Source: Pleurostoma richardsiae
Lineage: Eukaryota > Ascomycota > Sordariomycetes > Calosphaeriales > Pleurostomataceae
DNA: 64,000 nt
Assembly (NCBI GenBank): GCA_030052745.1
Contig: JANBVO010000002.1
Span: 1,674,001-1,738,000, forward strand
Direction: 5' to 3'
Shown one piece after another: positions 1 to 12,925 of this stretch. Both the position numbers and the translations under genes were made by a program. Below the pieces are notes generated by a model. It was not told the origin of the DNA, ran no database searches, and worked only from the letters and a program-made list of their open reading frames with translations. Within the stretch, counting starts at the first letter, position 1. Each line of letters begins with the position of its first letter.

Positions 1-3000
1 GGCATTCGCCGCCACTGGAACAGTTTGAGATGGAGGGCTGGATCACATACCTCTACTCCTTCAGGCAGAGGTCCTCCTCTCTGGCTCAACCTCCGTCCCA
101 GCTGTCCTATCTGTTCGTTGGCCACGACCGTCTAGTGTCCACTTCGGCTCCGCCGGCCATTCGATACAATCAAGGCCAGACGTGAAGCTGCGCCCGAAGT
201 GAGGTCCCCTGCGAATGCTCGCGCACCAGGAACAAGCAAGTTTGTTGTCGAAGACACAGAGACAGATACGCGAAAATCTACCTACCGCTCCATCTCGATC
301 ACCATCGACCACCCAATTCGACATCTCATACATGGCTACCGTCCCGAACATGGGCTTCCTTGTCTTGTCTGTTTCCGCCTGGCAACGTCTTTCAGCTCTC
401 AGCTTTGGCTTCTGCGTTGAAGCTCCTTCCTGATCGACTTGCGATTTTTGGGCTTGATTCCTTCGCTGTTTGGGCGGCATATCTTCTTTCATGGTCTCAG
501 AGCATAGCGACGGCAGGGGGTTTTGCATTCGGGGATCTGCATTCTAGAGCTTTCTGATGCCTGGGTTTTCGGTCACACTGCCTCGCGGCTTTCTCGATTT
601 CGGCTCCTCTTTTACAGCATCTACAGCAAAGGCGCAGCAGCAGCTCATCGTGGACGCAGCCCATCTTAAACCCAGAGGGCCCGATCCTTCCACTGGAGAG
701 CCTCCTCTTCTACCATTATTCGGCGTGTTTCAGGCATCAAGCGGCATTCGGGAGCCCTGCATAGGCTGAGGGAATATACCAGGCGTTCAGGGCAGGTTCA
801 AATCATGGGCATTGGGCAAGGAATCAAGGCGTCCTTGAGGCAAACATCTGGGCGAGTGTTCTCTTCTCATTTCTGATTCTTTCGTCTCTCATCTTCTTGT
901 CGCTATTTCTGTTACCAATTTGCTCTTCGAATTGTTTGACTGAAGACTTGCACCTCCTCCAGTGTTTAACATTTTCCATTTCCATGTTTCAGTATTGTAA
1001 CTATCTAGCCTGTGGCCTTCAACGCCCTGCTCCGGCAGCGGTGGCACAACAGAGACATGGCCCGAGGTCAGGCCGGGTGCCTGCTGAAAGAGGAGGAATG
1101 CAGGAAGGAGCCGAATCTGGTTATTCGCTCCGCGGGACATTCCGCTCAGGGAGGGTCAATTTACTTCTTTTTCTTTTCCATCACAGATGCCGCTCTGGAA
1201 GCCGTCCGCTCTCATCGTTGAGAAGGGCAAACGGAAGAACAAGAGGACGTCACCTAGCGTGTCGACTCTTGTCAACCGAGTATTGCGCGCCTCCCCCGCG
1301 CCCCCTCCTCCCTTGGATGATACCGTCGGCGGGATACGAAGGTGGCTTATCTGGGAGGAGAGGATTTCGGGGAGGGACTTGCCGATACCGCTGCTCAGAT
1401 AGCGCCGGTCCACAGACCGGCGAAACGATGTGACGGGAGAACAAAACAAATCAAATACAAGGAATTTAAAAAGACATGCGGAGCTATCCTGTGCCCGTAG
1501 GTGCGCCGACCGTTGAGCGGTGTTTCGAAACATATGTCGGAAACAGGCATAGTGGGATGGCTATTTTGAACGTTGCACTGCTCTCTGATGGCCCGGGTTT
1601 AGAACGTGATTACCAACCCCCTGGAGCAATGTCACTGGCTGCCATACACCCATGCTCTTCTCCCCATGGCTGAGGGGAAACAGCCCTGTCAGACTTCAAT
1701 TGCAAGTCGAACACGGACCGTTTGCGGAGAGGGAGATGGCTGTTCCTGGCTCGGGGGCGAGGAAGCCTTCGGTAAAACGTCGCGGCTTACGCGCTATCTC
1801 TGATATGATCTTACAGGCATAAGGGGAGAGTTCCATTAACATTCTTTTGTCATAATCTGACGTTGTACGAGTAGCCGGTCTAGCGGTCCATTGGGTCTAG
1901 GCTACGTCAGGACGCGGACTCCCTTCCGGTGGATAGAATATCTCCTTTACGCCGTATGGACTTGACTGATCTGGCGCACTCGATGACAAGGGTACTTTCC
2001 ACCGATAGACTCCGCGATCAAATAACCTACCTATTGTAGGCACAACCGTTCGAGATGATACACGATGCTGTACATCACCGCCGCCTTCCGAATAGCATCA
2101 GGTCGGTTCTCCGGCCCCCATTGGCAGACACAGGGCGACATTCCGCCCAGGGCGGAATGCCTGGTAGGAATGGGGGCCAGCCTCGTGTGGCTCTGCGGTG
2201 GCAGCTCCGTGGGGATTTCCTGGCCTGTAAGAGGTTGCTTTCTTTTTCTCTCTCTTCTTTCTTTCTTTTTTTTTAACAGGAGAGGCAGAGAGAGGCAAAG
2301 GTGAGGTCAGCCTGCAACGTCTTAGACAAAGGACCAATCAGAGCACCGGCGGACCTTGCACCTCTTCGCATGGCGGCGGATGGGGGCTATTTTTAGTCTG
2401 ACGGTGCCCCCCAATTCTCGTGCTAGCCCCGCCCGCCACGGCGGGACGACGCCAAAATGGCCTTCCCGGGAGCGTCGGGAGCCCGAACCTCGCATCGCAT
2501 TTGCAGGACTTGGGACAGTCCAGGGGACGACAGCCCACTCGACTGCAGGATGGAGGGGGGGAGGGGGGGCGAGTCTGGGTTTCCTGATTTGGGCAACGCT
2601 TGGATGGTTTGGGAAGCGCCGGCGATGGTATCTTGGTATCTTTTGGAGGGGTGGCACGACAGGATGCCGGTCCGTCAGCCATCAATCAGCACCTCATCAG
2701 CCCCTCCCCCATCTCAGGGGCCGGTTATCAATCGCACGAGGCGAGCCCTTTTGGATTTGCGGCGGTGGTGACGATGGTGTGTAGAGCAGAGATCTGCCGG
2801 GAAGATCGGATTATTTTGAGGGGACGCCGTGGAACCGGTTCGCGGGACATCGCACGACAGGTGACAAAGAATACCTCTCTTAGGGCGCGCCTCTCGCCCT
2901 CTGCGGCAAGGCATACAGTGCAAGCTTGCATGTCCCCGCCATAATCTAGCCATGTATCTGTCTTTCTCTGACCAGTGCTGAACAGCTTTCGATGATCTGT

Positions 3001-4362
3001 AAATATGCAAAGCGCGTATGATGATGACGGCCCGGAGAGTCAGACGCACGCTAGTCCTAGCTGCCGTGCTCAAACATAGAAGTCGGAAACGCAATGAGCC
3101 GCTGCTTCGAGCTCCAGAGGTGGTTCTCAATCTGCACGTCTGTCAGGCCGGAGGGGCGTCGTCCTATTAGGAGACTCGGTCGTGCGTACTGCGCATATCT
3201 TGCGCGCATGCGGCGCTTAGAGACAGCCTCGTGCTGCCCCCTCCCCCCATCTCACCCCTCCGAGCCGCAGCCAACCTCCCCGCGGCCACGACTCCAATAG
3301 AGCGAAGGCTTGGTCGGAGCTGCGGCTCACCTGGCTTGCCACTAACGCTCCTACCCGCGCACCCAAGTCCAGCCAGCCGTGTGCTACATGAACTCGACCG
3401 TAGGACCACGGGGGATTAACGCTTTGGGGGCTGAACACCATTGTCCTGCCTCCCCGGAGACTAGATAGCTAGCGCCCGCAGCTCAACCTCCACCGAGGCG
3501 TCCGGGGAGGAGGCGCTGGAGGAGGTTGTCCTTACTAAGGGCCAAGCATGACCTGCCCATGTACTGAAACTTGCCAGCCACGCAGCGAGGAACGGGAAGC
3601 CGGGGGACCGAGCCCCAGCCCTGCCCTTCGCCAGCCGGCTGCTCTTCCACTTTGGGACATTGACGGGGTTCGTCTGCCTCGAGCACCTGTAGGGCTGGCG
3701 CAGGGTGGAAAAGCCCGGCGAGGGCAGCCAGACTGGGAGCCCGCGCTTACGCAGCGTGCCCATCGCTGCTGAGGAGTGGCATCGCCAGGACGGTATGGCG
3801 CAAGCACTAAGTGAGTATGCCTCTCTTGGGTGGCTATTTTGGAGATTGTATAGCGCGTATACACTGTGACTCGGTATTTGATCATCAGGGGACTGAGCTG
3901 GAGCCTCGCGGAGGGGCATCTGCTGCTTGCTGGTATTACGGGTTTCCAGCCAAGCAAGGAGAGTCCGCAAGTCCGCAGTCGACTTGTAATAAAAACAAAT
4001 ACACCGCATACTCGTGAAGTGTAGATATCACGGGTTCTTGAATGCCATTCTGAATTGTGGTTTGTTTTGTTTTGTTTGGCCGAGGCTCAAAAATCCTTGG
4101 TGCAGGCCGGGACACGGGCCATGTGGGGTCAGCCGGACGGCGCCAGTGCCGCCACCCCACTAGGAGCGGCCCCGCACGGATCATGGCGGGGCCGTATCTT
4201 ATCGGGGATCTGCAGCGACGCGTCTAAGTTTGCACCTTTTCCACTCGCCGACGCGCTCACAAACTCACCACCACCACCACCGCCAAACCGGCTCCGGGCC
4301 GCCGATGTCTCTATCCATCAACGAGCAAAGTTCCACATCACACATTGACACGTAAAATCGCG
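1..4362. other. Gene-poor left end, no supportable gene
   Basis: No recognisable coding region was found on either strand. The longest open frame is 155 codons on the minus strand (61-528). It is lysine/arginine-rich at its start and has a possible GTAGGT donor inside, so it could be the first exon of a gene leaving the left edge, but no domain is recognisable. Other frames of 60-180 codons on the plus strand look random in composition. The stretch holds a pyrimidine-rich run ending in ACAG near 2240-2280 and short G-runs near 2550. A CAC-repeat lies about 90 bases upstream of the next gene. It may include distal promoter sequence for the F-box gene at 4363. Confidence 0.6.
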
Positions 4363-6767
4363 ATGATGGCGTCACGCAGCTCTCAGGGGCCAGAGCGCGC
4401 GTCCATGTCTCACAAGCTGCGCGAGGCCCAAAGCCTGTTCAAGAAAAAGCGGTACGCTGAGGCGCTTCGCCTAGCCAAAGAGGTGAGTGAGGCCACAACA
4501 ACACCAAAATTTTCCTGATCCTTCGGGTCTCGAAGATGCGCGTACTAAAACGATTCCAGCTCACCTGGCTCTGCCCGTGCAATAAGAAGACATGGGTTTC
4601 CGCCAAGAAATACAACCTGCCCTTGTCCCATCTCCCACTGCCGGTCTGCCACTGCAGGGACTTCGTGCTTGCGGCTAAGAGCCCCGACAAGACCAGTGTC
4701 GAGAAGCTGGTCAAAGAGTACTGTGTCTGTGGCAGCGGCATCACGCGCTGCTCTGCTGAAGATCACTGCCTCGCTCTCAGCTTGTGCAGCAACATTTACG
4801 AGGCTCTTAAGAAGTTCGATGCAGCATACCAGTATGCTATCCTCTGTGTTCTCACAAATCCTAAGAGCTTCCAGGTACGTTCTGATTGTTATTTTATGTT
4901 ACTTTCTTTTTCTTTTTCTTTTCCTTCTTTGTGAATTTCTCGTCTAGCTTTGTCGCCTGGGCTAATATGGAGCTTGCAGGGCTACCTCCTGGTCGCACGG
5001 GTCCTATATGCGAAGCGAAGCATAAACCCTTTGGAGAAACGCGTCTGCAAGTGCATGGCCAAGCAAGGCCGTGAAGTTCTTTGGAAGTACTCAAATGCGA
5101 GTCGTAAGAAGGAATTCTTCCAAGCGGCTGAAAAGGTGCGGTGTTTCTATGCCTGTAGAAGCTCCCCAAAACTGGACTTGCTCTAATACCTCTCCTAGAG
5201 ATTCACTGGCATCCATGATTGGGTTACGCGAACTGACCCAGTCGGAACCCTTGCACTTGAGATTCTCCTTATGATCTTCAAGCACTTGTCCTGCAAAGAG
5301 CTCTGGTAAGACTTTATTGAGCCCTCTTTTCCTTGGCTTTACAATGCTCACCTACTAATTCGCCGTATTTTATCAGCGCTGCAATGACTGTGTCCAAGGG
5401 ATGGCAACACATCATTAAGACACCCGACCTCTGGAAGAGTCTCGTCTTTGGCCAGAAGAAACCGGTCTCAAACGCCACACTGAGCAGGATCATCACAAAT
5501 GTCTGCGAGGGGGGAGCAACTGCGGTGACGATCAGTGACGCGCGGCTGTTCGACCTTACAGTAGAGAAGATCGCACGGATTATGCATGGTTTGCGTCGCC
5601 TCCGGTCTCTGACGATCAACTCTCCTATGAGTTGGAGATCTGCCGCAAGTGCTGTGGTTCCGTATTGGTTGCCAGCCCCGCCGCCACCACACCAGCTCGA
5701 GGCAGCGTCCTCAGACCAGCGTGTGCTTGGCCGCCTGGAATCCCTCTGTCTGAGAGGCGTGATGTACTGCGTTCCTCAGCTCTTTGAGCTCCTCATAGAG
5801 CGTGCAGCGAGTACCTTGAAGGAGCTCACCATGGCGGCCGAGCTGCGCGATTTCGACTTTGAGGTTTTCCCTAACATGCCGCAGCTGACCTCTCTCAAAG
5901 TGTTGGACCTGAGAGATGGGTCCTTCAGCCTGGTAAGGATGAATGCTGCCACATGTGCAATCAACAGACCCGCTAACAGCGGTGTAGGAGCCCATGGTAG
6001 CGAAGACGCCGCGCCTCAAGAAGCTCTACATGTCGTCTGCGTATCGCACTCGAGACTTTCCGGTTCAGTCAGATTCGTGGCACTGGTCAAATCTCGAAGA
6101 GCTGGCCGTCGATGCCACGCTCTCCTACGCCTTCTCCTGGCCGATAACGCTGACGTCCGAGAAGCTCCGGGCAGTCCACGTCCAGCAATACGATGTATTG
6201 TACGCATTCGAACGCGCTCCCAACGACCACATCCACCTTGATGGCTTAGAGGCTTTCTTCTGCTGGGACGAGATCCCCATCGGACATCTGAAAACTCTTC
6301 TGTCAAAGAGCTGTCAGAAGCGGAAGCTGCGGGCTTTGGTCACCGGCAAGCCATTCGACCCAGACACGCAGCGTCCGGTGAAGGAGTGGTCTTCCCTGGA
6401 TTTCATCAATCACAAAGACATCGAGGTACTGGGCATGGTTGACTTTGCCTGGAGCAACGAAGCCACCTACTTGAGCCCCCTCACCGGGCAGCCTTTCCTG
6501 GACTGGGTTGACCTGTTCCCCAATGTCCACACCGTTATTGCCCGTCCTGAGCGGTTCAATGCTTGGCCATCGATCATCGAAGCCCTCATCTTGCGAGGCA
6601 TCAAGAACATCTACACCCTGCCTCTGCTTGGCATGGATCGCGACCGCCTGACGAAGATGGCCGAGGAGAACGGCACCAAGATTTTCACTCTGCCGCCCAA
6701 GCCCATCGAATTCTTCTTCGAGAACCGGCTCTATACTGTCTCTCGTGATTCTGAGACTGATGGCTAA
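4363..6767 (+). CDS. DIA2: F-box/TPR/LRR protein, Dia2/Pof3-like ubiquitin-ligase subunit
   Basis: Predicted substrate-recognition subunit of an SCF ubiquitin ligase; Dia2 and fission-yeast Pof3 act in the nucleus in replication and genome stability. Six exons fit with frame kept: 4363-4482, 4560-4874, 4980-5135, 5199-5305, 5377-5932 and 5988-6767, giving 677 residues. Residues 10-190 form helical TPR-like repeats (SLFKKKRYAEALRLAKE is the first helix pair). An F-box lies at about 210-255 (PVGTLALEILLMIFKHL, then the W of LWKSL). The rest is leucine-rich and LRR-like. This TPR, F-box, LRR order is the Dia2/Pof3 architecture. The start is the first ATG of a tandem pair (4363/4366). The exon 2 acceptor at 4559 was chosen because it keeps frame and has an ACTAA branch; a later acceptor at 4657 breaks the frame. 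The ortholog call is an inference from architecture. Confidence 0.85.
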
Positions 6768-7376
6768 GGCTGGTACGATATATTCTCTTCTGCGCGAAGA
6801 GTGGCCTGGGAAACGCCTGCAAGGAATGCTCGATAGCTATTGACGCGTGCGTGCCTTTTCGGCTTATCTGGCCTCTGGAAAGGAATGATGATTTGGCGTT
6901 CTGGTTTGATCTCGACTCTTCGCCCGCTGGCCAATGCGACAGTCGCCGGAGGAAACACGGCGTTTTGCTTTTTTTGTATGAGTAACGATGCAACGACCGG
7001 GGCGAAATAACGCCCCCATTCACAGGACAAAGGCATAGCCGGCCATTCAGGTCCTGAAATACCACATTCTCGAATGGTCAACTGGAATCTCTGGACGTTC
7101 TAGACATATGAATCGAGGAGATCACTGGCTTCTACATAGTTCATAGAATGATCTCTGTGGCGCGCCTTAGGCGATAAACCACGCACGAGAGGCAATGAAA
7201 ACTGATATATCACGATGCATGACCCATCTCGTAGCCATGTGAAAATGCGCTCAGATTAAATGAATTCATTGATAAACATCAGAGTCATTACACTCTATTA
7301 CCCAGCCCATCCCCTTAAACTCCAGAAAGGAAGCCCTCGTCCCCCCACCCAGCCTGTCTGTGCCGTAAACCTTCCA
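6768..7376. other. Convergent intergenic region
   Basis: This is the shared 3' region of the F-box gene and the minus-strand coiled-coil gene. It is moderately AT-rich towards 7200-7320, with an AATGAA/ATTAAATGAA-like stretch that could serve polyadenylation. No gene is seen. Confidence 0.6.
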
Positions 7377-9933
7377 TTACGCAGGCGAAGCCGGCGCCAC
7401 ATTACCCTCGATCAGCGACTGGAGCTCCCACGGATTCAGCGTGCTCCGCCTCCTAGACGCGACCTTGCTCGCTCGCCTCTCTCTCTTGCGCGGCTTCTGG
7501 CTCGGCTCCTGCCCCTCCACACTAGAGCCGGCAGCAGCGCCTGAGCCCCTGCTGTATCCGCCCTCCTCCGCGCTCACAGAGGCGCCGCCGTCTCGCCCGT
7601 TCTCGTCCCGCGACTCCCTGCTCGTCGACAGGTCCCGTTTGACGGGGTCGCCACCCGCGGGCGGCACAGGTTCTCGCTGCTGCTGCTCCTCGCCGCTGCA
7701 AGCGCGCGATGACGGGCCCGACGCGAGCGGGACGCGCTTCCCGCCGCCCAGCCGCGCGGCCTTGAGTTTGGCCCGCACGCGTGCTGCGTCGGCCTCGCGC
7801 TCCGAGGCGGCCAGCTTGGCGGCTATGGTGGCCATGGTCAGCGGGCTCTGCTGCGGGGGCGGCAGGGGATTCGTTGTGCGCGGTAGAGGCAGCCGGGAGG
7901 GGCCGGTGACTTTGCGTGGGGAGTTGGAGCGTTGCTGCGCGGTGTCCCTGTCTTGCGAGGTGGTGCTGTTGTTGCTGGCTGTGGAGGTGCCTGCCGCAGT
8001 AGCGACAGGGGTGGGCCTGGGGGGAGGCGCCATGTCAGTGGAGGAAGCGGAGGTTGCTACAGCTTTGCTCTCCTCTGGCGTCTTGCGTGACTTAACCGCC
8101 GGGGAGCGGGAGCGCTGATGGGCGGGCTGGCGAGATGGTGTGCTCTGTGGCCGCTCTTGCTGTTTGGCTCGAGTCGCCCGTGTGGTCTTCTCGGATGCTC
8201 GTGGTGCGGATCTTTCTGCTGCCTTGACCACGAGTATGCTGTCCAGTGAAGACTCGGAGTCTGAGAACGAGGCCTGAAGCGGCTCTTGGGCCTCCTGATG
8301 AGACGGTTTCATCCGCTTCTGCGGAGATTGCTGCGGTTTGGTTGTATGAGGGGGCGGAGGAGGTGCTGCTTCTGCCGCATGGATCTCCCAAGTCTTCTCC
8401 TCGATGATTGTGGTGAAGTCGCCAGGCCGTTTGCGGGATTGCGTGGGTCGTCTGTTTCCTGCCGAGTACGAGTCCTTCAGGGGGCTCAGCTCAGGGCGCG
8501 GCGGCAAGGGTGGCGAGTCGATCGTGGTCGCAGACTGCTGTAATATCTGGACATTCGGCTCGGACACGTCCAGCTCGTCGATCTCAACGTCGTCCTGGAA
8601 TATGCTGGAAGAATCGCTGAGGTCATCCTCCTCAATTTCCATCTCGTACTCGGGCGCAGGCACCAGATGCAACGAGCCTGGAGGGGTGGGAGACTGCCTG
8701 ACGTTGATGCTCTGCTCGTCTTCCTCTTCTTGCAGAGTGGACAGGCGCAGCCCCAGGCCGTGGGACGTCTCCTCGACGTCCCTGACGCGCACGGGACTCA
8801 GTCGCAGGCCCATCTTCAGCTCCTCCATGTTGACCGGCCGCCCGCTGACAGCCATCCTACGGCGCCAGCCGTCGATCAGATGAACGGCCTCCTTCCACCT
8901 GCTCTCCATCTTCTCCCAGCCGTCTCTGAGGCGGTTGATCTCGTCCTCGCGCTCGACCACCTCCTCGATGGGGACGAACGAAGGATTCGTGAGAATGGTC
9001 CTTAGGTGCTCAATGATGGCCTCGATCTCGTTCGTGACATCTTCGCAGCTGACCGTTAGCGGCACCGCATGCCCGTCTCCCTGCGCGATCCCGGCGCCGT
9101 CCTCCCGCTCCCACCCGCTCATCTCCTTCAACCTCTGCGCCGTCCTCCTCACCAACGCAAGCAGCGTCTCGTTCTCCTCGCTCAGGCCCCTCGCCAGTTC
9201 AGCCAGGAACGCGTTCGTCTCTTGCCGCAGGTCGTACGCTTCGTTGGACACAGACATGGCCATGCCCACCCCGCTGTCCGACCCTCCCGCGTCGCCGCCG
9301 ACCTCACCCGTGACGGTTATGCTGGTGATATTGGGGCTCTTCCTCTCGCCGCGCGCGCGGCCGGCCTCGGAGACGGCCTTCTTCAGCGCGTCGACCTGCC
9401 GGTCGCGCTTGCGCACCTCGTTGGCGCAGGCGGCGCGCGTCTCGGCCACGAGCCGCTTGGTCCGCGCGGCCTCCTCCTTCAGCTTGTGCGCGCCGGCCTC
9501 GGCGGCTTTGAGCTGGGCGCGCAGGGCAGTCTCGGCCGCCTCGGCGAGGTGGGCCTTGCGCTGCGCCTCGGCGTGCTTCTCCTGCAGGCGCTGGATGTCG
9601 TCGGTCTGGCGGAGGGACTCGGCGCGCAGGTTGCGGAGTGTAGTGGAGAGGGACTCGCGGTGTTCGGCATCGCGCTGTCAAGGTCGTATGGCGAAGTCAG
9701 TTCGGTCTGCGAGCACATGTGGCGACGACAGGAGCAAAATCGGCTTCACATACGTCGCGTCTCAAGATCAGGTCATTGACCACGCCCATGATCTTCCCCA
9801 TTGTGGCGGCTAGGCCTGCGCCCTTGCCCGGGTCTGCAAAGTCAATGACCTGGCCATCGCGCAAAAGCCCTCGTGATAGCAGTTGGTTGTTAATGTACAG
9901 CGATGCTGTACGCAGGTTCTCGGAGTCTATCAT
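7377..9933 (-). CDS. Afadin/alpha-actinin-binding (ADIP/TinA-like) coiled-coil protein
   Basis: Two exons, 9933-9754 and 9674-7377, joined by a 79-base GTATGT...CAG intron, encode about 825 residues. The N-terminus (MIDSENLRTASLYINNQLLS, then LLRDGQVIDFA) is the conserved start of the fungal afadin/alpha-actinin-binding family, which includes the Aspergillus NIMA-interacting protein TinA of spindle-pole bodies. Residues about 60-170 are a charged, Ala/Glu/Lys-rich coiled coil. About 190-340 are again helical (ENETLLALVRRTAQRLKEM and the segment around EVVEREDEINRLRDGWEKM). The C-terminal 400 residues are low-complexity, rich in Ser/Pro/Arg/Glu, with basic patches. I place the start at 9933 because the longer frame upstream has no in-frame ATG. 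It probably acts as a microtubule-organising-centre scaffold; this is inferred from the family. Confidence 0.87.
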
Positions 9934-11049
9934 GTCTGCGGTACTGCCGGGGGCATCACATCTGGCGAGAAGGCAAGGCGGATGCAATCGTGCAGAGCTT
10001 TCAGACGGCTGAGCTGAGGAGAGGCAAACAACGGGATAGTATGGCGATAAGGAGCGTCTCTCGAAAACCTGGAAAGTGCTTGATGCATGTGGTGGGAGTG
10101 GCCCCTGTCCTTCTAGCCCGCGTAGCCGTTGTGTTTACTTTTCTCGCCAACCGAATTGGCGGGGCCATCCCGGCTCGTCGCCTGGTCAACAAGCGCTTCG
10201 CTGTCAATCCCCATCGCCCGCCACGTGGAGTTGGAGCCCTGCATTGACCAGATATACAACTTTATTAACTGAACTTACATCTCTACAGCCAACAGAACGC
10301 GTTGGATCTCGCATACTCCCTGTCTATACTGATGCCTGACATAGGACCAGTGTGTTGCTGTTGATGCAGCTGCGACTTGGATTCAGCGAAGTCTGGATGA
10401 CCTACCTACATCTCTGTAGCAATGATCATATGGCGGCCTCATTGTTGTTATCTGCCGATCAGTTATGCGCTTGAAGAACGAATGACTCTGCTGCCCGAGC
10501 GCTATGTCTGTCTTGCTACGGAGTCCGCCCAGGGAGGTGCAGAGATGCTCGGACGTGGCTTGGCGAACCAAACCCAGCTAAACATGGATGCAGCTAGTCA
10601 TTCCCGTTAACTTATGGGTTTCAAACGAGTTTAGTCAGGCCCAGTGTCACGATAGAATGATATGAAAGTACTTCACGGTTCACTTCGAGGAGTCGTTCCT
10701 GTCGTCGGTGGACGGAGCGGGCGGGGACCGGCACGGGACGGTCCCGCATTCCCGACGGTCATCGGCGGGGCCAGCTGACTAAGCTGCCGATTGTGGGCCT
10801 CAGCCCGCAGCCGGAACCACTTCACAGTGTCCAGATGCAGTATGGCATCCATCAAACGCCCAACGACCCTGTCTCATTGGTGTCATTGAGCAGCCAACAA
10901 ACGCACGCCATTCAAAGTGCCTTTGTGCCCAGGCGGGAGTTGTCATCTGGCGAGAATAAATGCTCACACCTCCCCCGGCAGTTCAGTTCGTACCGTAGCA
11001 TCGCACGCTACCCCATCACCCCTATCTTCTGCTTCGTGAAGCGTACAAG
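9934..11049. other. Divergent intergenic region
   Basis: This is the shared upstream region of the coiled-coil gene (-) and the adenosine deaminase gene (+). I see no coding potential above background and no tRNA. The bases just before 11050 are pyrimidine-rich (CCCCATCACCCCTATCTTC), a usual fungal transcription-start context for the deaminase gene. Confidence 0.55.
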
Positions 11050-12925
11050 ATGCCGCCCTTCACGAACGATGAGTGGGAGGAGCTCTCCCAAGAGTTGCCT
11101 AAGCAAGATGACTCTGTCATGAAAGCGTATCTCCAAGGCCGCGAGAACCTCATCGCCGAGGAGAAGAAGCAACGTAGCGGTTGGTCACCGTCCCTATTGG
11201 CACACTTGAGCGCGGTGCCTCGGGAGTCTCGCTGACAAGTCCCTGTAGACTACTCCTTTCGCCAGTCCCTATCGCCTATCGCCAAAAAGGCGTGTGACAT
11301 CGTCGCCAAGATCCGCGAGGAAGAGCAAAGGACGACCTGGACTTCCGATCTGGAGGAGAAGATTGCTGTCGAGCAAAATGTCACCGTCCACCCGGGCATG
11401 ATGTTCAACCTAGCCAAGGAATCCATGGAGAAGACCAAGTTGTGGCAGATTGTCCGCAAGATGCCCAAGGGCTCTCTGCTGCACGCCCACCTGGACGCCA
11501 TGGTGGACTTCGGCTTCCTTTTCGGAGTATTGCTTGATACCCCTGGCATGCACATCTCCTGTACTACGTCTCATCTAGCCACGGAGGAGACACGCCGAGA
11601 TGGGGATTTGGTCTTTAGGTTCTTTAAGAACCCCCGCACTTCCGGACCGTCTATCTGGGACGAGACCTACGAACCCGGCACTTTTATCCTCTTGACGCAG
11701 GCGGCGGACGCCTTCCCCGTCAATGGCCGGGCAGGGTTCCTGAAGTGGCTGAGGAGCCGCTGCACCCTCTCCGAGACGGACAACGTCGAACAGCATCATG
11801 GTGTCGACCACATCTGGATGAAGTTCAAGAAATGCTTCGTCACCATCGGCACGATGGTCCACTACGAGCCCATATTGCGACAGTTTCTCCAACGGCTCAT
11901 GAGCCTCTTCTACGCCGATGGCGTCTTCTGGGCAGAGTTAAGGTAAGGGAGACCCGCGGAGAAGAAAGAAGGAAAAGTGCTGTTGAAGCAAGCCGATGCT
12001 GACGGCCTCCTCTTCTACCAGGTTCGCGTGGCCCCTAAACTACTACCGTGAAGGCCAGGAGACCCCAGAGTCGGACTACGTGCACATGTTCACCGTCATC
12101 AGCCAGGAGGTGGATAAGTTCAAATCTTCCGATGCCGGCAAGGGCTTCTGGGGAGTCCGCATGATCTGGACGTCGCTCCGGTTCCTCCCCACGCGCACCA
12201 TCGTCCAGGACATGGACAACGCCATTTCGACCAAGATCCAGTTCCCGGAGCTGCTCGCGGGGTACGACTGCGTGGGCCAGGAGGACGACGGCCGGCCCCT
12301 GCGCGACCTCCTCCCTGAGCTGCTCTGGTTCCGGCAGCAGTGCGCCGCCGAGGGCGTCGAGATGCCCTTCTTCTTCCACGCGGGCGAGTGCCTCGGCGAC
12401 GGCAGCCCCACCGACAACAACCTCTTCGACGCCGTGCTGCTGGGCACGCGCCGCATCGGCCACGGCTTCAGCCTGTACAAGCACCCGCTGCTGGTCGACC
12501 TGGTCAAGGACAAGCGCATCCTCGTCGAGTCGTGCCCCATCAGCAACGAGGTGCTGCGCCTCTGCGGCAGCGTCCTGTCCCACCCGCTGCCCGCGCTGCT
12601 GGCCCGCGGCGTCGCCTGCGCCCTGTGCAACGACGACCCGGCCATCATGGGCCAGGACACGGCCGGCATGACGCACGACTTCTGGCAGGCGCTGCAGGGC
12701 TGGGACAACCTCGGGCTGGCGGGGCTGGGCTCCCTGGCGGAGAACAGCGTCCGGTGGTCGTGCTTCGAGGACCAGACGGCCGAGGAGTGGACGAGAGACG
12801 TCAGGGAGGCGAGTCTGGGTGGCGGCGTCAAGGCCCAGAGGCTGAAGGAGTGGGGCGTCGCGTGGGAGAAGTTCTGCCTGTGGGTGGTGACGGAGTTCGG
12901 GGAGCAGTACGGCGAGGAGTTGTGA
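11050..12925 (+). CDS. Adenosine deaminase, ADGF/CECR1-type
   Basis: Predicted zinc hydrolase converting adenosine to inosine and ammonia. Exons 11050-11173, 11249-11942 and 12022-12925 encode 573 residues. Metal and catalytic motifs are complete: MPKGSLLHAHLDA with zinc-ligand His120/His122, HAGE at 392-395 (catalytic Glu), the histidine of RIGHG at 420, SCPISNE at 443-449, and NDDP at 476-479 holding the catalytic and metal-binding aspartates. The long N-terminal helical part before HxH resembles ADGF/CECR1 proteins rather than the shorter ADA1. Unlike animal ADGFs there is no signal peptide: residues 1-40 are charged (MPPFTNDEWEELSQELPKQD), suggesting an intracellular enzyme. GC at third codon positions in exon 3 is very high, which creates long antisense frames that are not genes. 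Confidence 0.93.

Noticed and set aside
897-1433. 178-codon plus-strand frame near the left end
   Set aside because: Its composition looks random and no motif or splice context supports it; there is no neighbour evidence.
7441-9813. Plus-strand frames of 159-292 codons opposite the TinA-like gene
   Set aside because: They are Ser/Arg/Leu-rich shadows of the coiled-coil gene, with no domain and no splice logic.
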